A stretch of 64,000 nt of DNA, taken from NCBI RefSeq assembly GCF_020829495.1, contig NZ_JAIVFQ010000016.1, forward strand, positions 1 to 64,000, given 5' to 3'. This document shows, in pieces, positions 17,641 through 26,152 of the stretch. The notes below the pieces were generated by a model. It was not told where the DNA came from, searched no databases, and was given only the letters and a program-made list of their open reading frames with translations. The translations under genes were made by a program, and so were the position numbers. The stretch's first letter is position 1; every line of letters begins with the position of its first letter. Origin of the DNA: Nostoc favosum CHAB5714. Lineage in GTDB: Bacteria > Cyanobacteriota > Cyanobacteriia > Cyanobacteriales > Nostocaceae.

Positions 17641-18219
17641 TTAAAGACAAAAACGAAAGTTATCAAGGGTAAATTGGCCATCAAAAGCACAGAAGGTAAC
17701 GCTGTAGATGTTATTCCCAGTTATAGATAATAAGGTATTGGGGGAAATTGCCGAGTCTGAATTGGCAAGATTGGCGCTTGGTAGTGCAGTTTGAGCGATG
17801 AGTTGGCGATCGCGATCGTAGGCGGAAAGCACTAGCCGTTGCGAACTAGTGACAAAGGCGCTAACCGAATTAACCGGACGCAAGAAAGTAGCTTCTAAAA
17901 ATCCGCTTTTGGGCGCTCCCATTAAAACTGTTAGCCCTGAATAGGCTGGAAATGCCGGATTTGATGGCTGTATTGCTATAGAATTGTGAAAAATTACTCC
18001 CCAGCGTTCATACTGGTGCTCTACTGGTTCAAAACACTTTAAATCTTCTAAGTCTAAACAAATACAAGTAGGTACAGTCACTCTGCCAGCGTCAATAGCT
18101 GACTCGACCTGCTCCCCCCAAGCTGAAGCTTTAATTTCACTTTGTATATTAAAGTCAAGCGCAAATTTAGCGTCTTCAATCGTTGGTAGTTTATTTAATT
18201 GAAGAGTAGCCTGTACCAT
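17641..18219 (-). CDS. Hypothetical beta-rich protein
   Basis: 192 residues counted from ATG 18219, six codons inside the longest frame; that longer start at 18237 is possible. It lacks a clear signal peptide and membrane segment. The C-terminal half (FVTSSQRLVLSAYDRDRQLI, YSVTFCAFDGQFTLDNFRF) has the rhythm of a beta-sandwich like those in secreted PEP-CTERM-type proteins, but no sorting tag is present. It has no recognised family and is probably monocistronic. Confidence 0.65.
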   Translation of the reverse strand: MVQATLQLNKLPTIEDAKFALDFNIQSEIKASAWGEQVESAIDAGRVTVPTCICLDLEDLKCFEPVEHQYERWGVIFHNSIAIQPSNPAFPAYSGLTVLMGAPKSGFLEATFLRPVNSVSAFVTSSQRLVLSAYDRDRQLIAQTALPSANLANSDSAISPNTLLSITGNNIYSVTFCAFDGQFTLDNFRFCL

Positions 18220-18920
18220 GACATCCCGCCTTACCATTACTTAGATAATAATTAGATTTAGTAATACATCAAAAGCTATGTTTTTACATATCGAACTAGA
18301 ATTAATAGCTTGTTAAAATGAGCGTTTTTCCTTTTATTGACGCTCATAATTATTTATGAGTTTCTTGATAAACTAGCATAAAAACTTATGTGATATTCAC
18401 GCTTTAGTGATGCTTGCTACCATGAAAAAACCTTATATAACAGTAATTTCAACGCTCAGTCACTTTTTATTATGAAAAAAAATTACCAAATCTTTACAAG
18501 TAATTCAGTAATTTTATATCTACTTAATCTGATGGTAGGAAGAAGTCTTAAAGTGATTGGTTCGCCGATAATAACAATGAGTGAGGAGTTTGAACTAAAT
18601 AGGTAAGTATTCTGAGGTGATCAAAGGAGATGCGTTAACTCAACCTACAGCTTCAAGCCGTGGAGAAATCTAGTCAAGAAGTCATTAGTTATTAGTTCAT
18701 TAGTACGTTTTTCACGATTTTCGTAGACTCGGCACTAATGATTACTGACTAATGATCAAGACAGCGAGTAGCGATTAATCCCATACATTGAAGGAATAAG
18801 CTTACTCGCCGACTTTTGTGACGCGGATTAAATTATCAAACGCTTTCTCCGTGTACACACATATAAGGGTCTATTCTGTTACTTGTGCTACTTAATTACT
18901 ACAGTCAACAAAAAGTACTT
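18220..18920. other. Intergenic region between unknown protein and hydrolase
   Basis: About 700 bases, AT-rich, with no open frame of interest. A patch near 18676-18755 has direct and inverted copies of (g)tcattagt(t), of the short-tandem-repeat type. No RNA gene was recognised. Confidence 0.4.
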
Positions 18921-19817
18921 ATGTTTCAACCACCAGGATTTGAACAACGCTCTATAAATACCTCACTAGGTAGGATGGTATATTATACAGCCACTGGATC
19001 ACCTTGGCAGGACAATTTCACAACAAAAGATGATCGGGAAACTTTAGTGTTTCTGCACGGCTTTGGTGGTGGATCTTCTGCTTATGAGTGGTCGAAAGTA
19101 TATCCGGCTTTTGCCGCCGAATATCGGGTCATTGCGCCAGATTTAATCGGTTGGGGTAGGTCTGAGCATCCGGCACGGAGTTATGAGATTGAGGATTATT
19201 TAACCACGATTCGGGAGTTTTTCGAGCAGACTTGTACCGGGCCAGTAACAGCGATCGCTTCTTCTTTGACCGCAGCCTTTACAATTCGAGTAGCATCAGC
19301 TCATCCTGATTTATTCAAATCTTTAATTCTCACTACCCCCGCCGGACTTTCCGACTTTGGCGAAGACTACTCCCGTAGTTTTTTTGCCCAGTTAATCAGC
19401 GTTCCCGTTGTTGACCGTTTACTTTACAGCACTGGAGTAGCCACCAGTGGGGGTATTCGCAGCTTCTTAGAGCAACGACAATTTGCTCAATCTAATCGAG
19501 TGTACCAAGAAATTGTAGATGCTTATTTACAATCTGCCCAACAGCCTAATGCTGAGTATGCAGCACTCTCCTTTGTCCGTGGCGATTTATGCTTTGATTT
19601 ATCCCTTTACATTCAACAACTGACCACTCCCACCGCCATTATTTGGGGACAAAGGTCAGAATTTACAGGCCCCTCAGTTGGTCGCCGCCTTGCCGAAATT
19701 AATCCCCAAGCGATCCGATTTTTTCAACAGTTGGAAGATGTGGGGTTAACACCGCAGTTGGAGTTGCCAGCAGTGACAATTGGGTTAATTCGCCAATTTT
19801 TGCCTTTGCTTAATTAG
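18921..19817 (+). CDS. Alpha/beta-fold hydrolase
   Basis: 298 residues from ATG 18921; an in-frame GTG lies 36 bases upstream. The oxyanion region is FLHGFGGGSSAYEW. The usual G-x-S-x-G nucleophile elbow appears as AIASSLTAAF, so the first Gly of the elbow is replaced by Ala. The likely acid is in IIWGQRSEFTG. The cap domain lies around residues 145-215. The position of the C-terminal His is unclear, and a catalytic defect is possible. Such proteins are common in cyanobacteria, some acting in lipid or chlorophyll metabolism; the substrate here is unknown. Confidence 0.85.
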   Translation: MFQPPGFEQRSINTSLGRMVYYTATGSPWQDNFTTKDDRETLVFLHGFGGGSSAYEWSKVYPAFAAEYRVIAPDLIGWGRSEHPARSYEIEDYLTTIREFFEQTCTGPVTAIASSLTAAFTIRVASAHPDLFKSLILTTPAGLSDFGEDYSRSFFAQLISVPVVDRLLYSTGVATSGGIRSFLEQRQFAQSNRVYQEIVDAYLQSAQQPNAEYAALSFVRGDLCFDLSLYIQQLTTPTAIIWGQRSEFTGPSVGRRLAEINPQAIRFFQQLEDVGLTPQLELPAVTIGLIRQFLPLLN

Positions 19818-19839
19818 TGCTTTGTTCAGTAGTACATCG

Positions 19840-19871
19840 GTAGGGGTGCATAGATGGCTGTGCGCCCCTAC
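19840..19871. repeat. Dispersed palindrome, gtaggggcac family
   Basis: gtaggggtgca and tgcgcccctac with a short interior form an imperfect hairpin just downstream of the hydrolase gene, the same family as 4789-4816. Confidence 0.75.
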
Positions 19872-20119
19872 GAGTATCTTTATTAATTATTTATTTCTGT
19901 ACCTTATCGATGCAGAAAGCGCTATATAGCCAAGCCAGTGCATTGTAAAGCCAGCACTGTTCGCCTAGCGTCTCCTTCAAAAGAAGATAGGTTTCAGATC
20001 GCAGGTGATGGAGTCCGAATTCTATTCGCCAGGATTGGGCATATTTTGATTGTGTGAAAAATATCGATAAAAATACAGCAAATATTTTAACAAATACTAA
20101 ATATAACTTAATATAAAAA

Positions 20120-20329
20120 TTAATCAGACACCATCCAGATTTGCAGGATGTTTTAGAAAAATGTGATTTTGAGCCTTGCACTACGAGAGAAGGCTACCGC
20201 TTGGTTGTTGTAAGAAAAAAAGTAGCGATCGCATGTAATTTACCCAAAGCTTTTGGAGAGGGTAATTGTGAAATAGAGTTCAGCAGTCTCATTTTAAAAG
20301 GTTTAAAAATTTACGATAAAGCTACATAA
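20120..20329 (+). pseudogene. Possible small gene remnant
   Basis: An open frame begins after a stop at 20114-20116 and ends at 20329 (HHPDLQDVLEKCDFEPC, GYRLVVVRKKVAIAC). It has no ATG at its head; the first usable start is TTG 20141. It reads like the C-terminal part of a small protein. No family is recognised, and it may be chance. Confidence 0.25.
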
Positions 20330-20909
20330 TCTGCTGTAAATGCAACACAAATCCAGGTAGTACATTTTCTCCTGATAAACTAGCAGGATTGTCTAATATC
20401 TCTATATCTTTACCTGGACGATAAATTTCTACTCGCTTGTTTTTTCGGTCGATTAACCAGCCTAATTGAGCGCCATTTTCGATATACTCCTGCATTTTCT
20501 CTTGCAATTCTTTCAAGGAATCAGTACGAGAACGCAACTCTACTACAAAATCAGGACAAATTGGGGCAAATTTTTCTTGTTGTTCTGGAGTTAAAGCATT
20601 CCACCGCTCAATTTTTACCCAAGAAACATCAGGAGAACGTTCTGCACCATTAGGTAGGGTGAAGCCACTTGAAGAGTCAAAACCTTTGCCTAATTTAGTC
20701 TGTTTATTCCAAATTCCTAACTCAACAACCATATCAAAATTACGGTTGCCAGTATCACTACCTGTAGGTGGCATAATTAATAACTCCCCTGATGCTGTGC
20801 GCTCAAATCGATAATCGCGGTTTTTCTGACACATCTGGAAAAATTGATCATCAGTTAAGTCAATTTTCAATTTGAGTGTAGAAGGTAAAGTGGTTGTCGT
20901 GGCGTTCAT
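20322..20909 (-). CDS. Uma2 family (DUF820) restriction-endonuclease-fold protein
   Basis: A 195-residue paralogue of the protein at 4977-5579, with the same ordered motifs: GELLIMPPTGSDTG, RSPDVSWVK, ICPDFVVELRSRTDS and GWLIDRKNKRVEIYR. The Asp, Glu and Lys positions of the PD-(D/E)XK-type site are present in both. The two share roughly three-quarters of residues by eye, suggesting a fairly recent common origin within this family. It lies next to a decayed cluster containing another nuclease-fold gene. Confidence 0.88.
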   Translation of the reverse strand: MNATTTTLPSTLKLKIDLTDDQFFQMCQKNRDYRFERTASGELLIMPPTGSDTGNRNFDMVVELGIWNKQTKLGKGFDSSSGFTLPNGAERSPDVSWVKIERWNALTPEQQEKFAPICPDFVVELRSRTDSLKELQEKMQEYIENGAQLGWLIDRKNKRVEIYRPGKDIEILDNPASLSGENVLPGFVLHLQQIM

Positions 20910-20988
20910 AGGCTATTCTGAGCATCTTACTTTCTAGTTTAGTGCTGTGTGGGGTGCGATCGCATGATTAGATGATGGCGATCGCATT

Positions 20989-21760
20989 TTACCTATTAAA
21001 TAAATTTGTCTGTTCATTCGGTGTAGCTTTACCGGGATATATCTGCTTAGAACCCTTGGGAATGTAAATCCAGCCAAGGTCTTGCAAACGATAAACAAGA
21101 TTAGATATGGTTACACCAATATCCTTTTGCATTGCATAAAGGTGATGCCAATTAGTTAAATCACGTGCTTTTCGTTTAGCTTCCAAAATTTCTTTAGGCA
21201 TTAACAGACAGCTAACAAAATACTGAGCTTGCCATTCTCGCCAGTCATCCTGAGTTTCAGGACGGCTCTTATAAATCTGCTCACTAACATTACGACATAG
21301 AAATTGTTGTTCAATTGAGTCAATACTTAGGGTTAGCTCTAACTGCTGCACAGAACCTCTGGCCACATCTTGGTTTATATGAAGTACCCAATGTCCAATC
21401 TCATGAGCAATTGTAGATGCTTGAAAACCTTCTTATTCTAATTTTTTTATGTTTTTGTTAAGTACTATTTTTGGTTCTTTTCTAGGAATTATTTTAGCTA
21501 CTATTTCTCCTTTATCATCAGGAAGTATACTTTGCCAGTCAATCATTATTCCCAAAGCATCAGCAGTACAACTAGCGTCAAAAGGCCACTTCGGAATAAA
21601 ATTTTCTGCCTTAAGCAATTGCTCGAAAGCTTCCGAGTCATTTTGAGTCATGCGTCCAGCTAGGTACATCAACTGCTCTGCATTCAAACTAAGATGTTCT
21701 GCTAACGAGCGGATAACCTTCTCGCTTGGCTCAACGTGGTCGTTTTCTAGTTTGGTTTGC
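20989..21760 (-). pseudogene. XRE-ImmA/IrrE metallopeptidase gene, 5'-truncated and stopped
   Basis: Two pieces lie in one frame, separated by a single TAA at 21433-21435. The upstream piece (from about 21760) has the end of an XRE-type helix-turn-helix ([20 protein letters not shown]) and a linker (MTQNDSEAFEQLLKAENFIP). Directly after the stop comes STIAHEIGHWVLHI, the zinc-binding HEIGH motif of ImmA/IrrE peptidases, then VSCLLMPKEIL and a C-terminal winged-helix-like part. ImmA-type enzymes cleave phage-type repressors. The N-terminal half of the XRE domain is missing where the sequence meets the PD-(D/E)XK fragment. A nonsense mutation plus 5' loss indicates a dead gene. Confidence 0.8.
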
Positions 21761-22124
21761 CGAAGAAGATGATACTTTGCACATTTTAGATTTCAAAACT
21801 GGCCACTCTGATTTTGATCGGCGACAAGGGTATATTTATTTACTAGCTGCTAGTTACTGGTATCCACAGCAAAAAGCAGTAGCGTCTTTTTATAACTTAG
21901 AAAATGGTAAGTGGTCAGAACCTATTAGCGCAACATATAACACTCTTAAGGCTTTTCAGATAGAACTCGCTTTAATAGCTCAACGACATCAAGAAGATTT
22001 GAGACGCTACCGTAAAAATTCTGCTGATTTCAGTCAAATATTTCCCCAAAATCCGGGTGTAAGTTGTCGCTACTGTCCGTTTAACTCAATTTGTGAATTT
22101 ACTATATCAGAGGTTTCTACATGA
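21745..22124 (+). pseudogene. PD-(D/E)XK nuclease C-terminal fragment
   Basis: An open frame reads [33 protein letters not shown] and onward (given here in spaced motifs: LHILDFKTG, then [11 protein letters not shown]). This is the catalytic D-x-K strand and following helix of the Cas4/RecB-type PD-(D/E)XK superfamily. It ends with [10 protein letters not shown], which resembles the C-terminal Cys cluster of these iron-sulfur nucleases. The N-terminal region with the first Cys and the upstream acidic residues is absent; the frame instead starts in the antisense of the XRE gene. It is therefore a 5'-truncated relic, joined head to head with the XRE-ImmA relic. Confidence 0.7.
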
Positions 22125-22252
22125 CTGCTGGTGTGCTTCAATCCCCCCTAAAAACTAATATATCCCCAATATTTTTGGCAGACCAAACTTTTTACGTTCT
22201 CCCTCAGTTCAGCTACATCATAGTGCAGAGTAATTTTGCAACTAGCGAGTAA
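22121..22252 (+). CDS. Small ORF coupled to the nuclease fragment
   Basis: ATG 22121 overlaps the TGA of the PD-(D/E)XK fragment (ATGA), the layout of a downstream operon gene. It codes for only 43 residues ([20 protein letters not shown]) with no recognised family. Probably it is the start of a gene whose remainder was deleted, but it may be chance. Confidence 0.3.
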   Translation: MTAGVLQSPLKTNISPIFLADQTFYVLPQFSYIIVQSNFATSE

Positions 22253-22296
22253 TTGTTGAAACGATTTTTGAATTTTTAATTAGACCGCAGCGACGC

Positions 22297-22941
22297 TCAA
22301 CCCACTTCAATTAACCTTCGTTCAGGTAGGGTGACTCCGTTAATTAAGCAGTGGTGCAAATCGACCCCAGTCAGGTCTACTTCCGTGAAATCAACGTAAC
22401 TTAGATCAGTTTTGTACAAAATAGCTTTGGCAAGACTAGCATGACTCAGGTCTGTATTGCTCAACTTTGCGCCAGTCAGGTTTGCACCATTGAGATTTGC
22501 CCCAGCCAAAAAAGCACCGCTTAGGTTAGCATAGCGCAAATCTGCCCCAGCCAAGTTTGCACTACTGAGGTCAGCATCATGCAAGTCTGCTAAACGTAAG
22601 TCTGCTTTCATTAGGGAAGCCTTATGCAAGTCCACCTTCCTAAGAGTTGCCCGTATCAAATTAGCAGCCTTGAGGTTTGCCAAAATCATGTTTGCTCCAC
22701 TGAAGTCGGTTCTCCAGAGAACCGCCGCAGTCAAATTTGCTTCGATCAGGTTTGCTTGGCGCAGGTTGGACTGTGATAAAGTCGCGTTAGCCAAGTTAGC
22801 TCGATTCAAATTGATTCCAGCTAAACACACCTCGCTGAGGTTAACTAAGTGCAGGCTTACTTGAGGGAAATTTCTCTCTCCTGCACAATAGCGTTTGAGA
22901 AGTTCATCAGCATCCATACACCCTGCCTCCCAAATCTCCAT
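22297..22941 (-). CDS. Pentapeptide-repeat protein
   Basis: 214 residues, built almost entirely of A(D/N)Lxx pentapeptide repeats from about residue 40 to 200 (ANLANATLSQSNLRQANL, then ADLRYANLSGAFLAGANL), which fold into a right-handed quadrilateral beta-helix. The opening MDADELLKRYCAGER is the standard head of cyanobacterial members and could itself be the start at 22917, 24 bases inside the longest frame. No signal peptide or membrane segment is present, so it is probably cytoplasmic. The role of most such proteins is unknown; a few mimic DNA and inhibit gyrase. Confidence 0.9.
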   Translation of the reverse strand: MEIWEAGCMDADELLKRYCAGERNFPQVSLHLVNLSEVCLAGINLNRANLANATLSQSNLRQANLIEANLTAAVLWRTDFSGANMILANLKAANLIRATLRKVDLHKASLMKADLRLADLHDADLSSANLAGADLRYANLSGAFLAGANLNGANLTGAKLSNTDLSHASLAKAILYKTDLSYVDFTEVDLTGVDLHHCLINGVTLPERRLIEVG

Positions 22942-23147
22942 TTATCACCTGAAAATTACAGTATCTAATCGATATTGCTAAAAATAGCTCTCATTCGGAG
23001 ACTTTTAAAAACTCCGCACCAACCTTAAAATTATTTAACAATCTTTTACAATATTGCCGATGGAATCGGTTGCTTCAATAGCGATCGCACAACGAAAATA
23101 CCAAATAAGCCTTTATTAAGTTTCTTTTGTTTAAGCATACCGAGGTG

Positions 23148-23180
23148 GCGATGTCTACGATGGGCTACGCCTACGCTGCT
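23148..23180. repeat. Dispersed repeat, gcgatgtctacgacgggc family
   Basis: A roughly 29-base sequence beginning gcgatgtctacga and ending ggctacgcctacgc. Other copies are at about 24623-24642 (partial, inverse), 30826-30853 (inverse, diverged), 40293-40325, 42435-42465 (part), 44735-44768 (inverse) and 47226-47254. It is an abundant intergenic repeat type in Nostoc-like genomes. Confidence 0.75.
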
Positions 23181-23235
23181 TCGCTCATCCACGTCTACAG
23201 CTATTTTTAGTTAATTGAATCACAGTTTTTCGTAT

Positions 23236-23256
23236 GGGCACGGCACTGCCGTGCCC
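23236..23256. repeat. Dispersed palindrome, gtaggggcac family
   Basis: gggcacggca and tgccgtgccc form a perfect 10-bp stem around one C, followed by ccta. It lies just past the OCP stop codon and could act in transcript ending. Confidence 0.75.
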
Positions 23257-23269
23257 CTAAAAGAGTGAT

Positions 23270-24232
23270 TTATTTACGTACTAGGTTGAGCAGTTCTTTC
23301 GGAGAAGCAAGCAAGTCAATCGCTACAAAAAAGATTTTGCCTTGGGGATCTATCAAAAACCGCCATGCAATATTCATCCCCACGCTGGCACCGAACCAAG
23401 GGGTTTGGACTTTGCCTGTGACTTTAATCTGGGTATAGCCATCTTCCACTGGCTCAGATATACCACGCTCTGGGATCATCTTTAATCCCTGGCATTCTTC
23501 ACGCATATAAGCGCGGATTGCATCTTGACCAACAATCGGTCTTTCAAAGGGTGGTTGCAAAGCACCTTCAGAGCGAAACAGAGCAACCGCAGCATCAAAG
23601 TCATTGGCATTCATGTTGTTGATATAGCCCAACACTGTAGCGTTGTTGATACCGTCAATAGTGACTTTAGTCCGAAATGCTGGTGCAATGGGAGGAGACA
23701 CTGGCTCTGAGACTTTTTTGTAACTACCGGGAGCGTTCGGGTCAAATCCCATGCTCACTACGGTATTGCGTAAAATTGTGATTTGTTGACCTGAATCAGC
23801 ATTGCGGATGGCTTGTAACACATCAGCAGCCTTGGGAGAAAGCTTGTAGCCTTCTGGGATAGGAGCGACAATTCCCTGAGCCATCCATTCTCCTAACTGA
23901 TACCAGAAGCCCAATTTGATGTTCACGGTGAAGGATGCATAGGAACGGCACAGGGGAGTGTCAGCACGGTTAGCCAAATCGTACATGACTTGGGTTTGAG
24001 CCTCAAAAGGCATCTGCTTAATTTGTTCGAGTAAGCCTTGTGCGAGGATCATGTTAGCTGCCCCTGGAGCAGCAACCGTAATACTTCTACCCATCTCGGT
24101 ATAGGCAAACCAGAGTAATGCTAGTTGATCTTCAGCATTGAGCTGAGAGAATGATTCAACAACAGTTGGAACAATGTCAGCAACTAGAGTGCCGGGAAAA
24201 ATACTTTGAGCCGACTGGATGGTAAAAGACAT
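23270..24232 (-). CDS. ocp: Orange carotenoid protein
   Basis: A 320-residue, full-length OCP. The helical carotenoid-binding N-domain (about 1-160) reads FSQLNAEDQLALLWFAYTEMG, given here in part, with PLCRSYASF and NIKLGFWYQLGEWM. A linker follows, then the NTF2-like C-domain (about 195-320) with the carotenoid hydrogen-bonding Tyr and Trp in ATVLGYINNMN and MNIAWRFLIDP, ending AIDLLASPKELLNLVRK. Blue-green light converts it to the red form, which quenches phycobilisomes and singlet oxygen. ATG 24232 gives the family's N-terminus MSFTIQSAQSIFPGTL; five extra codons upstream are not needed. The similarity suggests the OCP1 clade. Confidence 0.96.
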   Translation of the reverse strand: MSFTIQSAQSIFPGTLVADIVPTVVESFSQLNAEDQLALLWFAYTEMGRSITVAAPGAANMILAQGLLEQIKQMPFEAQTQVMYDLANRADTPLCRSYASFTVNIKLGFWYQLGEWMAQGIVAPIPEGYKLSPKAADVLQAIRNADSGQQITILRNTVVSMGFDPNAPGSYKKVSEPVSPPIAPAFRTKVTIDGINNATVLGYINNMNANDFDAAVALFRSEGALQPPFERPIVGQDAIRAYMREECQGLKMIPERGISEPVEDGYTQIKVTGKVQTPWFGASVGMNIAWRFLIDPQGKIFFVAIDLLASPKELLNLVRK

Positions 24233-25257
24233 AGCAGATGTTCCCAAAAGAAAATTACAGTTCTATCGAATGTGAAAATCAAATGTGCAAAAACGGAAAG
24301 TAAATGCGTTTAGCTGTTAACAAAGCCACTCAGCAGTCTTGGCGTAGACATCGCTTTACCAAAGGCATAGCGATTCTCTTGCCTGTGAGTTTGGATACTT
24401 GGCAAAGCACATTGCAGGTTCAACTGCATAGTTATCTAGAAAACCTCGTTCAACAGTGGTTTAACGCATTGATGTTGCTTTTGTATCTATATGTAAAGAA
24501 ACATAACAATTTCGTTACAAATAAGCAAGACTTTCTCAGTTATAACTTAATAAGTTCTATTTATGTTTTATATAAGTTTTACTTAGTGGCTTTATGCGTA
24601 TTCACTTCCAAGAGCGTAAGTCTAGCCCGTCGTAGACATCGCACGTCTCTACACGCATCAAATTTTGATAAACAATCCTTAACTAAAGCGATTGCATCTC
24701 TTGGAGAAGCTAAACCGAGTCTTCTTCTGCGATCGCCCCTGTTCGCGTTCGAGCGTCACAGCCCTTTATAGACATTACCTACTTCTCGCACACATCCAAA
24801 ATACCCTACTTGCTTAGTACGGCTTTTACTACTTTTATTTTTATGTCAAGTATTGGCAATAAAGATTTACAATAATCTATATTATTTTATAAATAACAAA
24901 AAAATGATACAAGGTTTATGTTAATGAAACCCCACGGACAGGCTTCACCAAATATGCCGAAAAACTCAATGGGCGTTTGGTAATAAGCTGATATGCGTCT
25001 AAATTATATAAACATTCTTTATAATCGTTGACGGTTGACGGTTGACGGTTATCGGTCATCAGTCAACAGTCAACAGTCATCAGGTAAATGTACTAGTTTT
25101 ATGCGTAACAGCTTAATGATTCGTTTTGTCTCACTCATAGCCTTGGAAGTTTTCACAGGACAGGGTTTGATTGGATGGCGAACCAGCCTGTAGAGAAGAC
25201 AGTTTAGATTTACAAATTTTCTTCAGTTGACAAATAAAACAATTTAGAGGCAAACTT
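24233..25257. other. 1-kb intergenic region upstream of OCP
   Basis: It should contain the OCP promoter near 24233-24400. A 155-codon plus-strand frame (24304-24771) crosses repeats and has no domain. A partial inverse copy of the gcgatgtctacgacgggc repeat lies near 24623-24642 and a heptanucleotide array at 25027-25083. No gene is called. Confidence 0.5.
25027..25083. repeat. Heptanucleotide repeat (gttgacg)n facing (caacagt)n
   Basis: About three copies of gttgacg are followed by inverse copies based on gtcaaca, so the array can fold back on itself. Confidence 0.75.
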
Positions 25258-25527
25258 ATGAAAACTGATTTTAATTACCCTAGAAAAGATTTGATTGGAT
25301 CAGTCGTTTTTAGACCTGATTTCAATAACTTTGAGACCATTAATGCAAATCAAGCGTGGTCATTGTTTTTCACTGCCGGTCAAGACGACAAAGGGCTGGG
25401 ACAAGAAATTGAATTCGGCAGGTTTTTCACTAACCTCTTAATCGCTATTGGGGTAACTGGAATTCTTTGGGCGATTTACTTCAGCCAATTGGGATGGTCA
25501 AGTTTGTTGATTTCTAGTGTGTTGTAA
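25258..25527 (+). CDS. Small single-span membrane protein
   Basis: An 89-residue protein starting at ATG 25258 behind GAGGCAAACTT. The N-terminal 55 residues are polar (VVFRPDFNNFETINANQAW, DDKGLGQEIEFGRF) and the end holds one membrane helix (LLIAIGVTGILWAIYFSQLG). It lacks the E-x-x-x-G-x-x-A-M signature of high-light-inducible proteins. No family is recognised. It has a clear start and well-formed composition and is probably real. Confidence 0.65.
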   Translation: MKTDFNYPRKDLIGSVVFRPDFNNFETINANQAWSLFFTAGQDDKGLGQEIEFGRFFTNLLIAIGVTGILWAIYFSQLGWSSLLISSVL

Positions 25528-25607
25528 CTTCAACTGAGGTCTTGGATTTAAATACCAGGACTTATTTTCGATACGTATAAAAAACTTTCTTTAGCTTTGG
25601 AAAAAGT

Positions 25608-25871
25608 TTGATGTTGATTGGATTTATAAAGCTTCCCAATTTGTCACGGTATTGTGGGTATGTGGGTTTAGAAGTAGCACAAATTGTTTCCAAACATCTT
25701 GCAGTTCAAAGTAAAACCTATGTAATCCAAAATAGAAGGATATTGATAAATCAACTTTTAAAGTCTGGTCTAGATTCTCATACAGCAAATCGAACTGTTA
25801 CTGTACTTATATCAAGCCCGGTTTTACAATTAACCAACAAAAACCAGTGTGCAATTAATTGGCGAAAGTAA
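25608..25871 (+). CDS. Possible small hypothetical protein
   Basis: An 87-codon frame with ATG 25608 coding for a basic peptide (VGLEVAQIVSKHLAVQSKTY, NRRILINQLLKSGLD). There is no good ribosome site and no recognised domain. The amphipathic helices give it a protein-like look, but it could be a relic or chance. Confidence 0.3.
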   Translation: MMLIGFIKLPNLSRYCGYVGLEVAQIVSKHLAVQSKTYVIQNRRILINQLLKSGLDSHTANRTVTVLISSPVLQLTNKNQCAINWRK

Positions 25872-25945
25872 CTATACAGGCAGACAAGGGGCAAAATGCC
25901 ATTGTTAAAGGTAGGCAAATTTCCGCCACACTGTACTAGTAGTCT

Positions 25946-26059
25946 ATGTCATTAATTTTGAGGGATAAGAGAACGAACCGCAAAGGACGCAAAGAGCGCA
26001 AAGGAAGAGGTAAAGAAGAAAAATTGAAAAGCTGATTCACCTATCAAAATTAATGACAT
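25946..26059. mobile_element. MITE-like element, family E
   Basis: The terminal 16 bases are perfect inverted repeats, atgtcattaattttga (25946-25961) and tcaaaattaatgacat (26044-26059). Just outside, actagt occurs at both 25935-25940 and 26065-26070. The interior (cgcaaaggacgcaaagagcg) is shared, inverted, with the family C element at 4448-4590. It is non-coding, 114 bp. Confidence 0.65.
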
Positions 26060-26152
26060 GAACCACTAGTTTCCAGACCCCAACCGTTTTAGGGTTGGGG
26101 GAGAGGTTCTTCCAGAATAACTGAATTGGGCTATTAGTCTTCAAGACCGAGT

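Larger units (their letters stand above)
22942..23269. other. Intergenic region downstream of OCP
   Basis: It contains the dispersed repeat gcgatgtctacgatgggc (23148-23180) and the palindrome at 23236-23256. No gene resembling fluorescence recovery protein, which often neighbours OCP, is seen here. Confidence 0.5.

Noticed and set aside
24304..24771. 155-codon open frame upstream of OCP
   Set aside because: It crosses dispersed repeats (gcccgtcgtagacatcgc, a HIP1 site), has no recognisable domain and occupies the expected OCP promoter region.
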